The notes beneath the pieces were generated by a model. It searched no databases, was not told the origin of the DNA, and saw only the letters and a program-made list of their open reading frames with translations. From the NCBI RefSeq assembly GCF_029852145.1, contig NC_079977.1, positions 8,890,640 to 8,954,639 of the forward strand: a stretch of 64,000 bases of DNA. Reading direction: 5' to 3'. Below, piece after piece: positions 1-12,820 of the stretch; position 1 is the first letter of the stretch; the number at the start of each line of letters is the position of its first letter. The DNA is from Microplitis mediator. Taxonomy: Eukaryota; Arthropoda; Insecta; Hymenoptera; Braconidae. Made by a program: the position numbers and the translations under genes.

Positions 1-2160
1 TTTCTAGAACGATTTTTTTTTAAACGCGGACATCTGATGGTAAAATTTATAATGCAAGTTACACTAAGAGGACTAATATAACGGTTAGAAGTCTACGTCG
101 CCGTGCTTAATTGAAAAGCAGTATGCTATCTACTAAAAAATGATTTCTTAATTATGAAGTAAAAGTAATAGATATGAGTCATGTTACTTTGTTTAATACA
201 TTTTGACTTGAAGTATCAGTAAGTAGACACTTTTAGTAAACTATAGTAGCCTTATATATATTAATCACCCCCGTAGATGTATAGCAGCGCAATGAACAAT
301 ATCACGAGTTGAATTCACAAGCATTCAGCATTGTTTGATGTCTGTTTATTGTTTAAATCTCTCGCGACTACATCAGTATATTCGTGTTTTTTTCAAACGG
401 TGCACTTAATCTCTGATTACTTGAACCGGTTGGGTTTCTTTATCGTTTCACATTAAAACCCATTAAACATCAATGAAATTAAAATAAATAATTACTGTTT
501 GGTTTATTTTATTGTTCAAGAAGATGTAAATTTAATTAAATATTAAACAATAAATAATACGTGGTGTGGATGATGTGTGTGTGTTGGGTATTAATGTGCA
601 AAGGGACTCAACATGACGGAAACTAACTCCATTTAGTGCTGTTACCAATGTCCAAATGCTTGATACAATGAGGCAGCGAATTTGATCATCCCTTCTCAAT
701 ATAATTTATGATCCCACGTGAATTTCTCGTTACACATTGATTTGCCATACGTAATCTATATATAAATGAAATTGAAATTGCGTTTTCGCATTCACTATAT
801 ATGTACATATATTTAACAGGTGTGTACATATGAATGCGTGCATTATTAATTAAATTATAAAATTTATATCATTCAAATAATAATATTTGTTTTTGCGGAT
901 TAAAAACTTAAGTAATTGATTTTATAAAATTAATTAACTTTTTAATGTAATCATACGAAGTTAATTAAATTCGCTGTTATATGTAATTAATTGTTCGGTA
1001 GATGACTCAGGATGACAGGATTTGTTATTTTTTTAATAAAAATTTCAATACAAATATTAGTGAAGTACATATATACATATATATTTTACTGACGTGTTTA
1101 TCGCATTATTATTTACTTGATTAATACAAACTAGCAAGTAATGATGATTAGGTTTTTTTTTTATCTTTTCAAAATTTTTTATTTAAGTCAAAATAATTTT
1201 TAACTGTAACAGTTATGAAAAAATCATTTGCAAAAAAAAATTAATAGACGTATTTTCTTAATTTTAACTGAAAGTCTGATAATAATTTTGATTATCCACA
1301 GAAGGGTGTAGCTTAAATAATTTTTTTAGATATAAATTTTTCAATTTTAAATCAGAATTCGGTATTCTCAACCAAAATTGTCGGCATTATTATGTTCTGA
1401 CTTCAAGTTAATCTACTCATTATTCATAAAATTTCTGTTAAACTTCATTATTATTTTATATCAAAAATTTTGTATCAGCAAAAAATCTATTTAAAATAAA
1501 TCTAGCAGTGATTTTTTTTTCCTAATGGCAAGATCGGCTTATTGCTCAGAGAACGTATATCTCGATGCATTATTTAAACTGATCTGGTGCAGATTTCACA
1601 GCAGAAAATCAGAGGCGTAGAAGTAGAGTAAATGAATGTGCTCAGAATAGTTCAGGATAATAAGCCAAACACGCCGTAAAACATTTCAGTCTAACAATAT
1701 TCTATTTGGAATTTTTTCTATCCCCAAACTTTTTAGGGCTCAACTTAAAAAAGTTACGAATAGAAAATTTTCATGGATAGAAAAAATTATAAATAAAATA
1801 TTTTTGAACTGAAATGTTTTAGAATAGGATAGTTACTAATACGCTCATTTTAAATAAGTTTGTTGACTGATAGAAAAATAAAATTATTTAAAAATTTATT
1901 ATATAAAATTACTATCTTTAATATTATTAAGAGAATAAGGAAAATTTTGTTTCAGCTATAGCCTCTTTATAGTTTCAACTCTCTTTTATTGCTAAGTATC
2001 GAAATAAATCAATTTATCTATATAATTCAAAATACATTTAAATTATGCGGGAAAAAGAGCGATCGCAATTATTTTCTTTAAATAAATTAATATTTTAATT
2101 ATTCTGTCACTGAATGTATATATATATAGTATTTACGAGAAAACAAGAAAAATATAGTAT
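1..2160. other. AT-rich intergenic region without a visible gene
   Basis: No open frame with coding character or plausible splice structure was found on either strand. The stretch is AT-rich with short homopolymers and simple AT runs. No matching inverted termini were noticed, so any transposon remnant here is too decayed to recognise by eye. Confidence 0.5.
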
Positions 2161-2699
2161 AGGGGAGACCGGAGCAAGACGGCCCACCTAAGCCGGTTAT
2201 TATTATTTGTGGCTTTTAACCATCAAGTCGATTTACTCTTGTCCAACTTGAACTCAATTCACCAAAATTTTGGTGAAGCTCCTGAAAAAAAATTTTTTTT
2301 TTTGGGGCAAGACGGCTCCCTCCGAAAAAAAATTAAAAATAACCCTCGAAATAACCTTTTTTGATATAATACGAGTCATTTTTTCACTTCTGTAGAAAAT
2401 TGATTATTGGTTTTTTTAACTTTTTCAAATGCTCTATTTTAATCCAAATCCATATAATTAACCAAAAAATGATATTTCTATTAAATTAATCATGACTAGG
2501 TTATAATACTATGAAATACATTTTCTTTTAGAATTTTTGAGTGGTTCATTTTGCCCCAAGTTTCATGTATCGGGCTAAAAATGAGTAAATAATCTAAATT
2601 TGTGATAATCAAAAGAAAACAAGAAAAAAAAAAATTTTGGTTCATTTATGAGGTGGGCCTTCTTGCCCCAGGTGGGCTGTCTTGCCCCGATCTCCCCTA
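2161..2699. mobile_element. MITE-like element, TIR AGGGGAGACCGG
   Basis: The left end (AGGGGAGACCGGAGCAAGAC, then GGCCCACCT) is the inverted match of the right end (AGGTGGGC, then TTGCCCCGATCTCCCCT). TA on both sides fits a TA target duplication. There is no coding frame inside. A diverged relative carrying the same GGGGCAAAATGG-type motifs lies at 11157-11460. Confidence 0.7.
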
Positions 2700-2756
2700 T
2701 GCTATGTTCCTATGATAATATAAATAAACAAAATGTTTGAAAGTAAATTGGTAAAG

Positions 2757-2860
2757 ATTTTGATAAGCAATTATATTTAAATCTTTTTTGATAAATTTGG
2801 CAGTAATACTCGGGCAGTCACGTAGTGACTGTAGGTTGCTCGTTATTATTATTTTTATTA
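2757..2860 (+). repeat. Dispersed repeat, copy on the opposite strand at 8690-8790
   Basis: The segment holding TTTGGCAGTAATACTCGGGC and GTAGGTTGCTCGTTATTATT recurs inverted inside the third intron of the arrestin-domain gene, where it reads GAGCAACCTACAGCC and CCGAGTATTACTGCCAAA. It is probably a transposon end. Its full boundaries are not visible. Confidence 0.55.
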
Positions 2861-2906
2861 TATAAAGTTTTTATACAAAATTATTATAAAGTCAAATAAA
2901 AATATT

Positions 2907-3235
2907 ACACGGTGAAAAAAAAGTGGTAATACTTGCCATCTTAACGAAGTAACCTATTTCCATCTTTACATTTTAATGATTCTCATTCTTTTATGTTATA
3001 ACTTTTACTATCGGAGATGGTAAGCATTCTTATCCGAGATGATAATCATTACTATCTCAGAAAGCAAAATTGAAAAATTTTTCAAACATAAGAAAGATTA
3101 CTATTGGCAATAGTAATTATTACTATACGAGAAACGAATAGTTAACATAAAAGCATGATAATAATTATCACATACAGATGGTAATCATTTCCTATTGTGA
3201 GATGATGATAGTTAACATTGTTTTTTTCAGCGTGT
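2907..3235. mobile_element. MITE-like element, TIR ACACGGTGAAAAAAAA
   Basis: ACACGGTGAAAAAAAAGTGG at the left is mirrored by CATTGTTTTTTTCAGCGTGT at the right. The interior is made of alternating short motifs (GGTAATAATT, GATGGTAATCATT and their complements), so the whole 0.33 kb can fold on itself. It is non-coding. Confidence 0.55.
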
Positions 3236-3411
3236 ATGTATAGCCAAATTTTTAAATAACATTTCTGAGGGTAAATATAATACGTTTTTAAATAGAAAAT
3301 TTACTAATAGAATTGTTCAATAGTTTTTTACTTGAGTAGAAACATTTTGAGTATAAAAGTAATAATGCCAAATTGTCTAGTCTATTGTACCCCACCCACC
3401 TCTTCTTACAT

Positions 3412-4191
3412 ACCCGGATCAAAAAAATAACTCCATTTTGGCGTAATTTAAAAAAATTGAAAATGAAGCAATTCTAACAAGACAAAAGCAAGCCAAGCTT
3501 AAGTTCTTTTTTTATTAAATGAAAACACATTTTAATTTATGAAAACACATTTGTTTTTGACTTGCTTTTGGCTAAGTTGTTTGACTTAGTACCGATTTTC
3601 GCCAACTAAGTCAAATGAAAGTCACGTACGTTGTCTTGGATTTAACTTAGTTTACTTAAATTTAAGTCATTTTAATCAAATCCAAGTCAACATGACTTTA
3701 ATTTGATTTAGTTGACTTAAATGTTTAAGTTAAAAAAGTCGTGTTAAAGTTAAAAAAAGTAAGTGAGGCGAAAATCAAATTAACTAAGTCAAATATACAC
3801 AGTAAAAAATATTGTGTAAAATCAACACAGTTTGTGTGTTAAAAACGGTTGACACAAAATTTGTGTTAAATTTTCGACACAAACTTTGTGTAACCCCTTT
3901 TTAACACAAAGATTGTGTTGAAATATCGCCACAAGAGGGCGCAAAGAATCAACAGTAAAACACAAAATGTGTTAATAAAGAGTGTATAACACATTTTTTA
4001 TGTTACAAAATAAAGTGACACAAACTTTGTGTTAGTTTAACACACTACAATTTTTAACACAAACCGTTTTCGACACAAATACACAATATTTTTTACTGTG
4101 TAAATCAAAGAAATTATAGCAATCAGATCAAGATAACTGAGTTAAAAGCAAGCCAAATAAGTCGAAATCAAGTTATTTTTTGACCCGGGTT
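3412..4191. mobile_element. Outer TIR element carrying a nested 303-bp MITE
   Basis: The left end ACCCGGATCAAAAAAATAAC matches, inverted, the right end GTTATTTTTTGACCCGGGT. The flanking AAGCAAGCCAA motif also appears near both ends. Without the nested 303-bp element the host would be about 0.48 kb. The interior has many GTCAA/TTGAC alternations and no coding frame. Confidence 0.55.
3798..4100. mobile_element. 303-bp MITE, copy A (CACAGTAAAAAATATTGTGT termini)
   Basis: The terminal inverted repeat is CACAGTAAAAAATATTGTGT, flanked by TA on both sides. By line-by-line reading it is identical over its full 303 bp to copy B at 40968-41270. Internal motifs alternate between TTGTGTTAA and TTAACACAAA. 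There is no ORF, so it must be mobilised in trans. The element at 24076-25403 has the same termini but a diverged interior. Confidence 0.85.
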
Positions 4192-4539
4192 GATATAATA
4201 ATAAATTTTCATATTATACCAAGTCAATGTAGTCATAGCATGTTAAAACAAACATATGATCCCCGTAAGAATCGACTTGCTACCACAGTGGTAAAATTAT
4301 AATTCACATATTCCCTTTGCGACCAAACTTGTTTCTACCATGTAACAAGAAACTATTATTACTTTACGGTATGTTTCGTGTTTACTGATTATCCGCAGAC
4401 CAATATTTTATGACATTTATAATGTCATTTATTTAAAAAAAAAAAATTGTCAAATTTCTATTTTTCTTTTTTAAATGCTCTTCATTTTTTCTGTACTTTA
4501 TACAGTTAAAATAAAAATATTGACATAGGGGATGATTTC

Positions 4540-4961
4540 AAGAAATCCGCCGCCAGAATGACGCCACGATATTGGCGATTCCTATAAAACGCATGCGCTC
4601 TCGACTTAACGCGCCGCTAATTTTGGAATCTTGTCAACAAATTTTTATCATTGTCTCGATTATTTTGTTCGTACAAGCTCGCATACTATTTAAAATCATC
4701 TTTTATAGGACAAAAATCAGTAAAAAATAATATAATAATTTAATTATTTATTTAAAATTCAGTAAATTAAATAAAGTTATTAAAAGTTATATTAATTTCC
4801 AGTTAAATTGCTAAATATTTAAATGCTTTAAGCTTAACATTTGAAAATTCAATTGTAGATTTAAAATATAAAAAGTGACGTTAATTTACATGGAATTATT
4901 TAATTGCATTAAAATGATATAGAATATTTATTTCGATTTGTAATAGTAAAATATAATTGAT
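4540..4961 (+). promoter_or_regulatory. Candidate promoter and 5' UTR of the arrestin-domain gene
   Basis: A local GC-richer patch about 0.4 kb upstream of the ATG at 4962 contains TATAAAA (4583-4589) followed by GCATGCGC (4591-4598), an NRF1-like palindromic core, and CGCGCC. Its position and composition suit a core promoter in this AT-rich background. No transcript evidence is available, so this is inference. Confidence 0.3.
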
Positions 4962-7900
4962 ATGTCGACGATTGAAAATTCAGCTGTCAATATCAAAGAA
5001 AGGTAATGTGGGAAATGAAATTTATTAATTTTCAATAATTGCAAAGTAATTAATAAATCAAATTTAAATAATCAATAAATATTACAGGATTGGAGTGAAA
5101 AATTTCAATGTTTTATTAGACGATGCCCAAGATATTTATTACAGCGGTAAAATAATAACTGGCAAAGTTGGTATTATTTTAAATTCGCCAATAACTATTA
5201 CAAGTAAGTATTAATATTTTGTTTTATTTTATTAATTATTTATCATAAATTTTTAAAAAACCAGTCACAAATTTATTTTTAGTTTTTCTTATATTTAACG
5301 TTTGCGTGTCGAAAACTATCGATTTCAATATGTAAGATAATTATTACTGACCTAATTTTTTTTCTTATTTGTAGTATCCTATGATATAAGATGAATTTCA
5401 TGAAATTTATTGTTTCATTTTGTGTAATTAAATTTTTATCAGAAAATTAATTTTAATCAGGTCACACGATAGCAATTTATTTAATTAACATTCATTGTTT
5501 TAAATTTCATTATTAGAATATTTAAATTATTTATTGGATTAATATTCAATATACATTATAATTTATTTTTTATTTCTACTCATATATATTCATTATTTTA
5601 ATTGGTATTTATATTTGATTATTTTGCGAACAAAGAGCGAGAAAAAAATTTTTATGCAGAGGAAATAATTAATTAAATAAAGTAATTATTAATACTGGAT
5701 TGTTATAATACAAAAAAAAATTGTAATTAATTTAAGATATTTGTTCTTTTGTAAGCTTCGAAACAAAAGTGAATCATTCTACATGATTTTTAGCAGATAA
5801 TTTGTGAAAAATTTAAACGAACCAATGTTCGATAATATTCATAGATGAAATTCTCTTTGTTAATACAAAATTTATTGTGAGTAGAAATGAAAATTTATAT
5901 TTGAAAAAATGTTTACTACAATATGTTTAATGAAATTTTATCGGGAAAAAAATTTTCTTTATCCTGCTGTAGCATTATTTGATAAAAATTCTTTTCAACG
6001 GATTCATTTTTGTTTATTACTGGAACAGTATTTTACACACCAAGAGAGAAAAGGAGGATATTCCAACCCACGTGTATAATGGACAAACACGCGGATTGGG
6101 TTGCCCTACCATCTTCGGTGGTGCGTATACTACTTTTACCAGATCCACACTTAAAAGTTTAAATATCTGTCTTTCTTAGAGAAAGGAAATCGTACTTCTC
6201 TCACTATTAATAAAAATTTTTATCACAAACGAAGGCAGGAAGTTGAGCTTTTAGGTGCAGATTTGGTGACTAATAGTATACACCACGCAGAAAAGTAGGA
6301 CGTCATCATTCACATGTTTGCCATTATCGCCTTTGGCTCATGTAGGTCTTTTACACACGCGGGTTGGAATGTTTTACTTTTCGCCTTGGGTGTGTAATAT
6401 ACTAGTTTTTTACTCAGTGTAGGGAAAAAACTTATCAATTTCTGCCCGCTAGATTACATGAACGGAAACAATTTTTTGATGGAAATTACTCTGTAATTTT
6501 GAGTAATTCTGGGCCATTCCAAAAAATTGGTATTTTTTATTTCAAATTTTAATTTTAATATTTTTCATTGAAATATTAATATCACTAGACTATATTTTAC
6601 TCTATTAGTGAGTAATTTTACAACAGCAGATAAAGTGGTAAAATTATATGATTTTATACTCAGTTGAGATTCCATTTTTAATCGGTTATTGTGGATATTT
6701 TATCTTAATCTACCAATTTTTATACTCCGTGAATTAATTTTTACTCCCCAATATACCATTTCTTTAAATCTATTAATTTTATGATGAATTACTTGTAACT
6801 CGAATAAAATTTCGAATCTATTGAAGTATTTTTTACTCTAAACTGCAGAGTAATAACTTAGTAGTCTTCGTTAATCTTCGGTTAATATCGACTTCTATTA
6901 AATGTCTTTTATTTTGCGCGCAACAATTTACATGTTACGCACACAAACGTATGCTTGGAAAAAAGACGATCTCTTTATCTCTCTATGTTAAAAATTAAAA
7001 AAGAATTTTGTATCTTTTCTTTTTCAACACAATACGAGTAATTTTGTTATTATCTTTTTCAAAATATTTATTGTAAGTCATGTTCTAATGCAATTAGATG
7101 GTTTTAGATTTTTTTATAGAAATTTCAATCTATTGATTGTAATTTTTATTTTAATTGAATAGAAATTTTATAAAATGAATCATCAACTTTTCATCATAAT
7201 CTACGAGTGAAAATTGAATTAGAATTTATTTAGCCAGCCGCTAGGGGTAATTTTTACTCGTAATTGTAAGTAAAAATTAATCTAATTGATTTTTAATAAC
7301 TGGAAGAGTAAAATTTCGTTAGTCAAAAATAATAAGTCGTAATGTCTCAAAATTACGCGATTTAGAGTAATTTTTAGGATAAACGACATGGCAATATTCA
7401 TACAAAAATTCTTTCCGTGTGGGTTTGAAATTGTCCGTTTAGACTGTCAAAGAAGACATCGAAACTCGCAGTTTCAATGAAAGTAACATAAAAACATGAA
7501 TGATGAAAATTACTGCATCTTGATTCAAGAAAAAATTAAAATAAAAAAACAAATTTTTCATTCATTTCATGTTTAAAATTTCAAGTGTCCCAATTTGCCT
7601 TATGTCTAGATCTCTCATTAAATAAAAACAAAATGTTGACCTACTTTGTCCGTTCATAATTTTCTATTATGAATAATTTTTGGTTATTTTTAACTCATAT
7701 ATGACCTACTTTACCCTTTTACTGATAACATAATGAAAATAATTGATTTGAGATGTCCAAATAATTCAATCCTACTCGGTATTTATGTATTTTGAAAAAA
7801 ATTTAAAGTTCAATCAAAATCTATAATTTATACCCCATTTATTTTATTTTTGGCTTCGATATACAAAAAAACATATAATCAAGTATTTTCCAATCTTCAA

Positions 7901-10900
7901 TACTAACGAATCGATATAAAAATATAGGTATCAAAGTATTATGCAAAGGAGAAGCACAAGTGCATTTCACAAACCGTTCTGCTGGATTTAAAAGAAGATT
8001 TAAAACCGAAGAAATTTATCTACATGAAGAAATTGATTTAATTGGTAATTAAATTGAATTATTATCATTTTTTCTAGTAATAAACGCCAAGGCCCGATTC
8101 AAGTTTATTCATGACATAATTCATTTTCATTAACATCGGTAACATCTTGATTACGAACACAACAATTATCAGACTAAATCTGTTAAATATAATAAACAAT
8201 GACTTGTATAATCTATAAAACTTTATCATTAAGATATTTTAGTAAGGGATATGAAGAATTATAATGCTTACATAACTTCGATTATAAATTCAACGAATTG
8301 AAAAAAGAATTTAGTTTTAAATATAATTTTTAGTAAAACTACAGATAAAAAAAATAAGAAAACTCTGCTACAACGAAGGTTTTGAAGTTATTTTAATGTA
8401 TTTCTGATAATTTTAAAATTATAGAAAAAATAAAAATAAATAACAATTTAATTAAATAATATTGCGAGAATAGAGAATTTAGTTGGCTACTTAATTGTTT
8501 GTAACTATTTTTTTCACATCTGCACTGATATATGCAGGAGTTTTATTTTTTAACAATAACCTTTCAATATTAATTTTAAATTTTCTAAAAACTAAAAATA
8601 CATTTTTTTTTAAATCAAAGAATTAAAGCGCCAGCACTTAGGGTAGCAGGTGAATCTACTGCTAGTGTTTGCAGAAAGGATGTATTTTTTTTTTTAATTG
8701 TAACAATTATAATAAAAACGAGCAACCTACAGCCACTCCGTAACAACCCGAGTATTACTGCCAAATTTTTTAAAAATAATTTGAATTTAACTGTTTATTA
8801 AAATCTCTACTCTAAAATTCACTCTAGAATCTTTTGTTTATTTTTATTGTCATTGAAATTTAATAAGACAAATCTCATCATTAATTCGCAAGACTATTGG
8901 TTTCGATAATTGTATAATCATGAAAAAATTCTTGAAAAAAAATCTACACACGGTCAATTTTTTTTTTTTTCTATTAGCCATTTAATGTATTTTTTTATAA
9001 CTTCCCGCTAAAAAAATTGTAAATTTTCAAAAATTCGGGAAGTTATTGGTTTCGGTCCGATTTTCGAAAATCGAATTTCTAACAGATCTTGACGCCTTGA
9101 GGTTCTAGGAAGCTATTCTGACTAATATCAAGATGATATCCGAGTGCATGTATGTATGTATGCAAATATTCTGTAACTTTTGAACGAATGAACCGATTTT
9201 GATCGTCAAGGTGACATTCGACGCGGCTTGTTGATTTCTACAAGAAATTTGAATGATATAGATAAATTGATGTATCTCGATACTTGGCAATAAAAAAGAG
9301 TTTAAACTATGAAAAGGCACAAATTCAAGTCAAGACTTTTTTAACGATACCAAATTTAATACCATCAACCAATTCTGTCAAATAGATATGGCTGTAACCA
9401 AATTTTCTTTATTCTCTTAATAATATAGATAATGTGAGTGTATATTATAATTCTTTACAAGACACTTAAATGAACTTAGGCCGGGGCTTAAATTTATTTT
9501 CCACATCAATAATAAAAAAAAAAAGATAATAATAATAATAATAATAAAAACATTATTATTTATTATAGGCACAGATGTTGAAATAAAAAGCAATGATTTT
9601 TCATTTAATTTACAACTGCCAGAAAAATTACCATGCAGTTTCGAGGGTCGATATGGACGCGTACGTTACTCAATATGCGCTAGTTTGAATACAAACGAAA
9701 ATTTAAAAATTTATTCCGATATACTGCCATTTACAGTAGCACCTATTTTTGATTTGAATAATCATCCACTCGCACCGGTATGAATTTTTATTTCATTTCA
9801 CTGTTTTTTTTTTTTTTTTTAAATAATTTCTGTTATCAACTGCATTATACTTATTTTATTCTCATATATTTATCTAAATATTTATTAACAATAAAAATTT
9901 ACAGTTGCCTATAAGTGAAAATTGTACAAAAACTTTAATGGGACATGCCGAGCCATTTACTGTGTCAGTATTCCTTCCAGTACGTGGATACGTACCAGGA
10001 CAAACAATTCCATTAAAAGTTAATTTTAAAAATGAATCAAACGTTGAGTTTAAAAAATTACGTGTCGTATTAAAAAAGGTAATATTATAAAACAAACAAA
10101 CAGAAAAAAATATTTGAAATTTTATAAAAATGTAAAACTGTTCTTAATTTAATTTTATATATTCATGTATTGTTAATATTTTTTCCGGTCAATAAATTTA
10201 ATTCGTCTGTTTATTATAGGTCGTTTTGTATCGTTCAATGGAGAATGTTCGTAAACACAAAGAAATAGTTGTGGAAATTGAACAGCCAATTGATAAAAAT
10301 AACAACGTTTATAACTCTGAATTTGACGTGCCGGCAATTCCGCCGTCTGGTACTATTTGTAATCTTATCGATGTTGAATACAAGCTTAAAATCGAAGCTT
10401 TTGCTGATATTAATGAATGGTACTACAAAATGTTTTATAAGAATTTGAAAATACGGATGGATATTATTATTGGAAGTTTGCCATTGAAAAATTATGAAGA
10501 TCCTATTGATTTGAGCGATGATTCGCGTAATAGTAAAGAGCAAAGTGTTTTAAATGTTGAAAAAGGTAATGGAAATCTTCTTATTCCAAGTAAAAATATT
10601 TTTTTTTATTTATTAATTAAAAATTAAATTTCTCATTTTTTTTTTTTTAATAATAATAACAATTATTATTATTTATTTAATTGGTTATGAAGTCGAAGCT
10701 TCTTGCGGCCATCCCTTAATACAATTTAACATAATAATAGCATAGTATACAATAGAGTAAAAGTAATTACATTATTAATTAACATAATATTATAATATCA
10801 CACTCAATCATCACACAATTATAATAAAAAAAATAATATAATAAAATAATAAAAATATTTAACTTTTAATTTGTGATATCTAAGTAATTTAAGATGCATA

Positions 10901-12164
10901 GGGCTTGGTTGTGTTCATTAAAAAGGTACTGAGATATATACGAGTTTAATGTCAATAGAAAATCGAATAAAATCAATTGTTCTGTAAATATAGTCATTTA
11001 AAGCTTGGGACCGAATTTAATCGCAGAAAAGTGTTTTGCACTATTTCATCTGATATATTTTTTTAACGACTAATTTTATGAAATTTTTTATAAGCAAAGT
11101 CATAGCAATTTATTTGGCTTTCCAATGATTATATGAAATGCATATTTAATTGATCGGGGAAAGGGGGGGGGGGGGCAAAATGAGCCCCTTAAGAGAAAAA
11201 AGCTTGTATCCTCAGTGGTTCTCACTTGTTTTACATCTTTATAGACCCTTACCATGTATTTGGTTTCAATATACCGCTTCTGTCGAGAATTAAAAATTTT
11301 TTAATTTGGGGCAAAATGGACCCCCCGAAAAAAAATTGTAACAATTGATTTTTTTACTCCTTTTACTTTTACTAGTCTTCTACCATGTATTCGTACTCAA
11401 TATGCTCCAAAAATAAAGAATTTAAATTTGAGGCACAAAGGGCCCTCTAAGAAATCTACTAAAATTCGGATATTATTTTTCATTTCATCTTAATAGTATA
11501 TTACACATCAATTGATTTTCATGAAAAATTTATTAAAATCAACAGTAGAGAAGACCGGGTATGGTTGGTTGCGAGTTGGTTGTCACAGCGGTCATTTGTA
11601 GCGATCAGTTCATCAATCGGCGTCGAAGAATCGCAAATGACTCAACTCTCTTTCGACGCCGATCAATGTTCGTGTTTCGTTTGTTAAGTTGTCTATTATG
11701 ACGCTGTGACAACAAATCCACGAGGCAAACATACCCGATCTCCCCTATAGAATATACACCCATTTAAAGCCTGGAAAATATTTTAATCGTGAAAAAAATA
11801 TTTTAAATTATTTAAACGGCGGTAACTCTAAAGAAAAAAAAATATTTAATATTTTTTATTGAAATTAAAATTTTAGAAGAAAAGTAAAATACCTCTCCAA
11901 CGTTATCATTTCATATTTTTTGTTATTATATATTGCTGATCAAAGTTTTGTGAAAGATTTCACTTCAAGCTTCATTTTTATTATTCATTAACAAACTATG
12001 ATTGTACAGGTCGACTTAAATACCAAAGAAGCCGAATATATCGCTCATCGAAACCCGATCAAGATGAAACAGACGATGAGAGAGACAAAGAAAGTATCCA
12101 AGACTTTTCTCCGATGTACCGCGTCTATGAATTTAAACACTCGAATGTCAAAGCTACCAAATAA
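4962..12164 (+). CDS. Arrestin domain-containing (alpha-arrestin/ARRDC-like) protein, 7 exons
   Basis: Coding exons: 4962-5002, 5088-5203, 7928-8044, 9569-9777, 9905-10078, 10220-10589, 12010-12164. All introns are GT-AG, junction phases agree and the total is 1182 nt (393 aa plus stop). Residues about 15-150 look like an arrestin N domain: VKNFNVLLDDAQDIYYSGKI, then GEAQVHF and the LP-x-SFEGRYGRVRY pattern. Residues about 177-320 look like an arrestin C domain: EPFTVSVFLPVRGYVPGQTI, then IPPSG and the VEYKLKIEA strand. Alpha-arrestins act as cytoplasmic adaptors linking membrane cargo to ubiquitin ligases and endocytosis. The family's usual C-terminal PPxY motifs are absent here; the tail ends in an acidic stretch and FSPMYRVYEF. 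ATG 4962 is the first in-frame start and reads straight into the fold. The large third to sixth introns hold repeats. The specific orthologue is not certain. Confidence 0.88.
6027..6403. mobile_element. MITE-like element in intron 2 of the arrestin-domain gene
   Basis: The left end (AGTATTTTACACACCAAGAG ... TATTCCAACCCACGTGT) and the right end (ACACACGCGGGTTGGAATGT ... GGGTGTGTAATATACT) are imperfect inverted copies. A related shorter sequence with CACCGAAGGAGAAAAGTAGG sits at 54080-54150 in a DEPDC5 intron. There is no credible coding frame inside. Confidence 0.5.
8690..8790 (-). repeat. Dispersed repeat, inverted copy of 2757-2860
   Basis: GAGCAACCTACAGCC and CCGAGTATTACTGCCAAA match the complement of the copy near the left end of the window. 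It lies in intron 3 of the arrestin-domain gene. Confidence 0.5.
9000..9330 (+). repeat. CTTCCCGCT repeat family, 5'-end fragment
   Basis: It begins CTTCCCGCTAAAAAAATTG, continues with GGGAAGTTATTGGTTTCGG and a CGATTTTCGAAAATCGAATT block, then a GTATGTATGTATG track and AACTTTTGAACGAATGAACC. The same order is found at 14743, 30978 and 36938. It is truncated after about 330 bp and sits in intron 3 of the arrestin-domain gene. Confidence 0.65.
11157..11747. mobile_element. Two adjoining elements: decayed GGGGCAAAATG repeat and a 202-bp hairpin MITE
   Basis: 11157-11460 carries a poly-G run and repeated GGGGCAAAATGG-like motifs related to the element at 2161-2699. 11546-11747 is a compact hairpin: TAGAGAAGACCGGGTATG at the left mirrors CATACCCGATCTCCCCTA at the right, and the interior TTGTCACAGCG / CGCTGTGACAA and CGGCGTCGAAGA / TCTTTCGACGCCG pairs extend the stem. 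Both lie in the last intron of the arrestin-domain gene. Confidence 0.6.
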
Positions 12165-12820
12165 CGATTTATTAAGTAAAGAATTATCAAAGTAACATTT
12201 AAAATCAAATTAACTGATCGATAAGTATAAATGCTAACCGCTCAAGTAAGCGAAAAGTTGCTGAATTGAATTAATATAATTTTAATGAAGATTTACTTTA
12301 CATTAAAATTGAACCAATTGTCAAAAAAAAATTTCATTCACATATTTTATATACAAAATCCATTCGAGAGTTGAAGTTTGATAAATATATTTCTGTAACT
12401 TTGTGTTCTCCATACTCAACTTTATACTACATACTCGAAACTCTATACTGGTTATATTATGTCCAATTGTCGCGTCTCTAAAAACTTTATAACAAATCCA
12501 CGTTGAAATAAGTGCAATAAAACTAAACCAAAATAAATATATAAATGCATCTATTGCAAAAGAATTTTGCACTGATAGACGAATTTTTTAAAAATTAATG
12601 AACATATTTATTCGAAATTACTTTCATTAATTTTTTAATCAAATAAATATCTTGAAATACTTAGTGATTATATTTAAAGAGTAATAAAAATTTGTTTACG
12701 TCAAATATAAGTTTATTAATATCTAATAAATATTTATAAATGTTTGAAAAACATTTTCTTCATCAAACTTATAATGTTCGTTTCAATGGTTTTTTATTCC
12801 ATGTTAATATGATTAGTATA
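12165..12820 (+). other. 3' flank and likely 3' UTR of the arrestin-domain gene
   Basis: AT-rich sequence follows the TAA at 12162-12164. AATAAA-type signals are present (for example near 12534), but none stands out. An opposing hydrophobic 83-codon frame here has no splice context or recognisable motif and was not called. Confidence 0.35.

Noticed and set aside
5979..6179. 66-codon frame in intron 2 of the arrestin-domain gene
   Set aside because: It overlaps the MITE at 6027-6403 and shows no coding features.
12321..12572. 83-codon hydrophobic frame opposite the arrestin-domain 3' flank
   Set aside because: No splice context, no recognised motif, AT-driven Phe/Ile/Tyr content and location in a likely 3' UTR.
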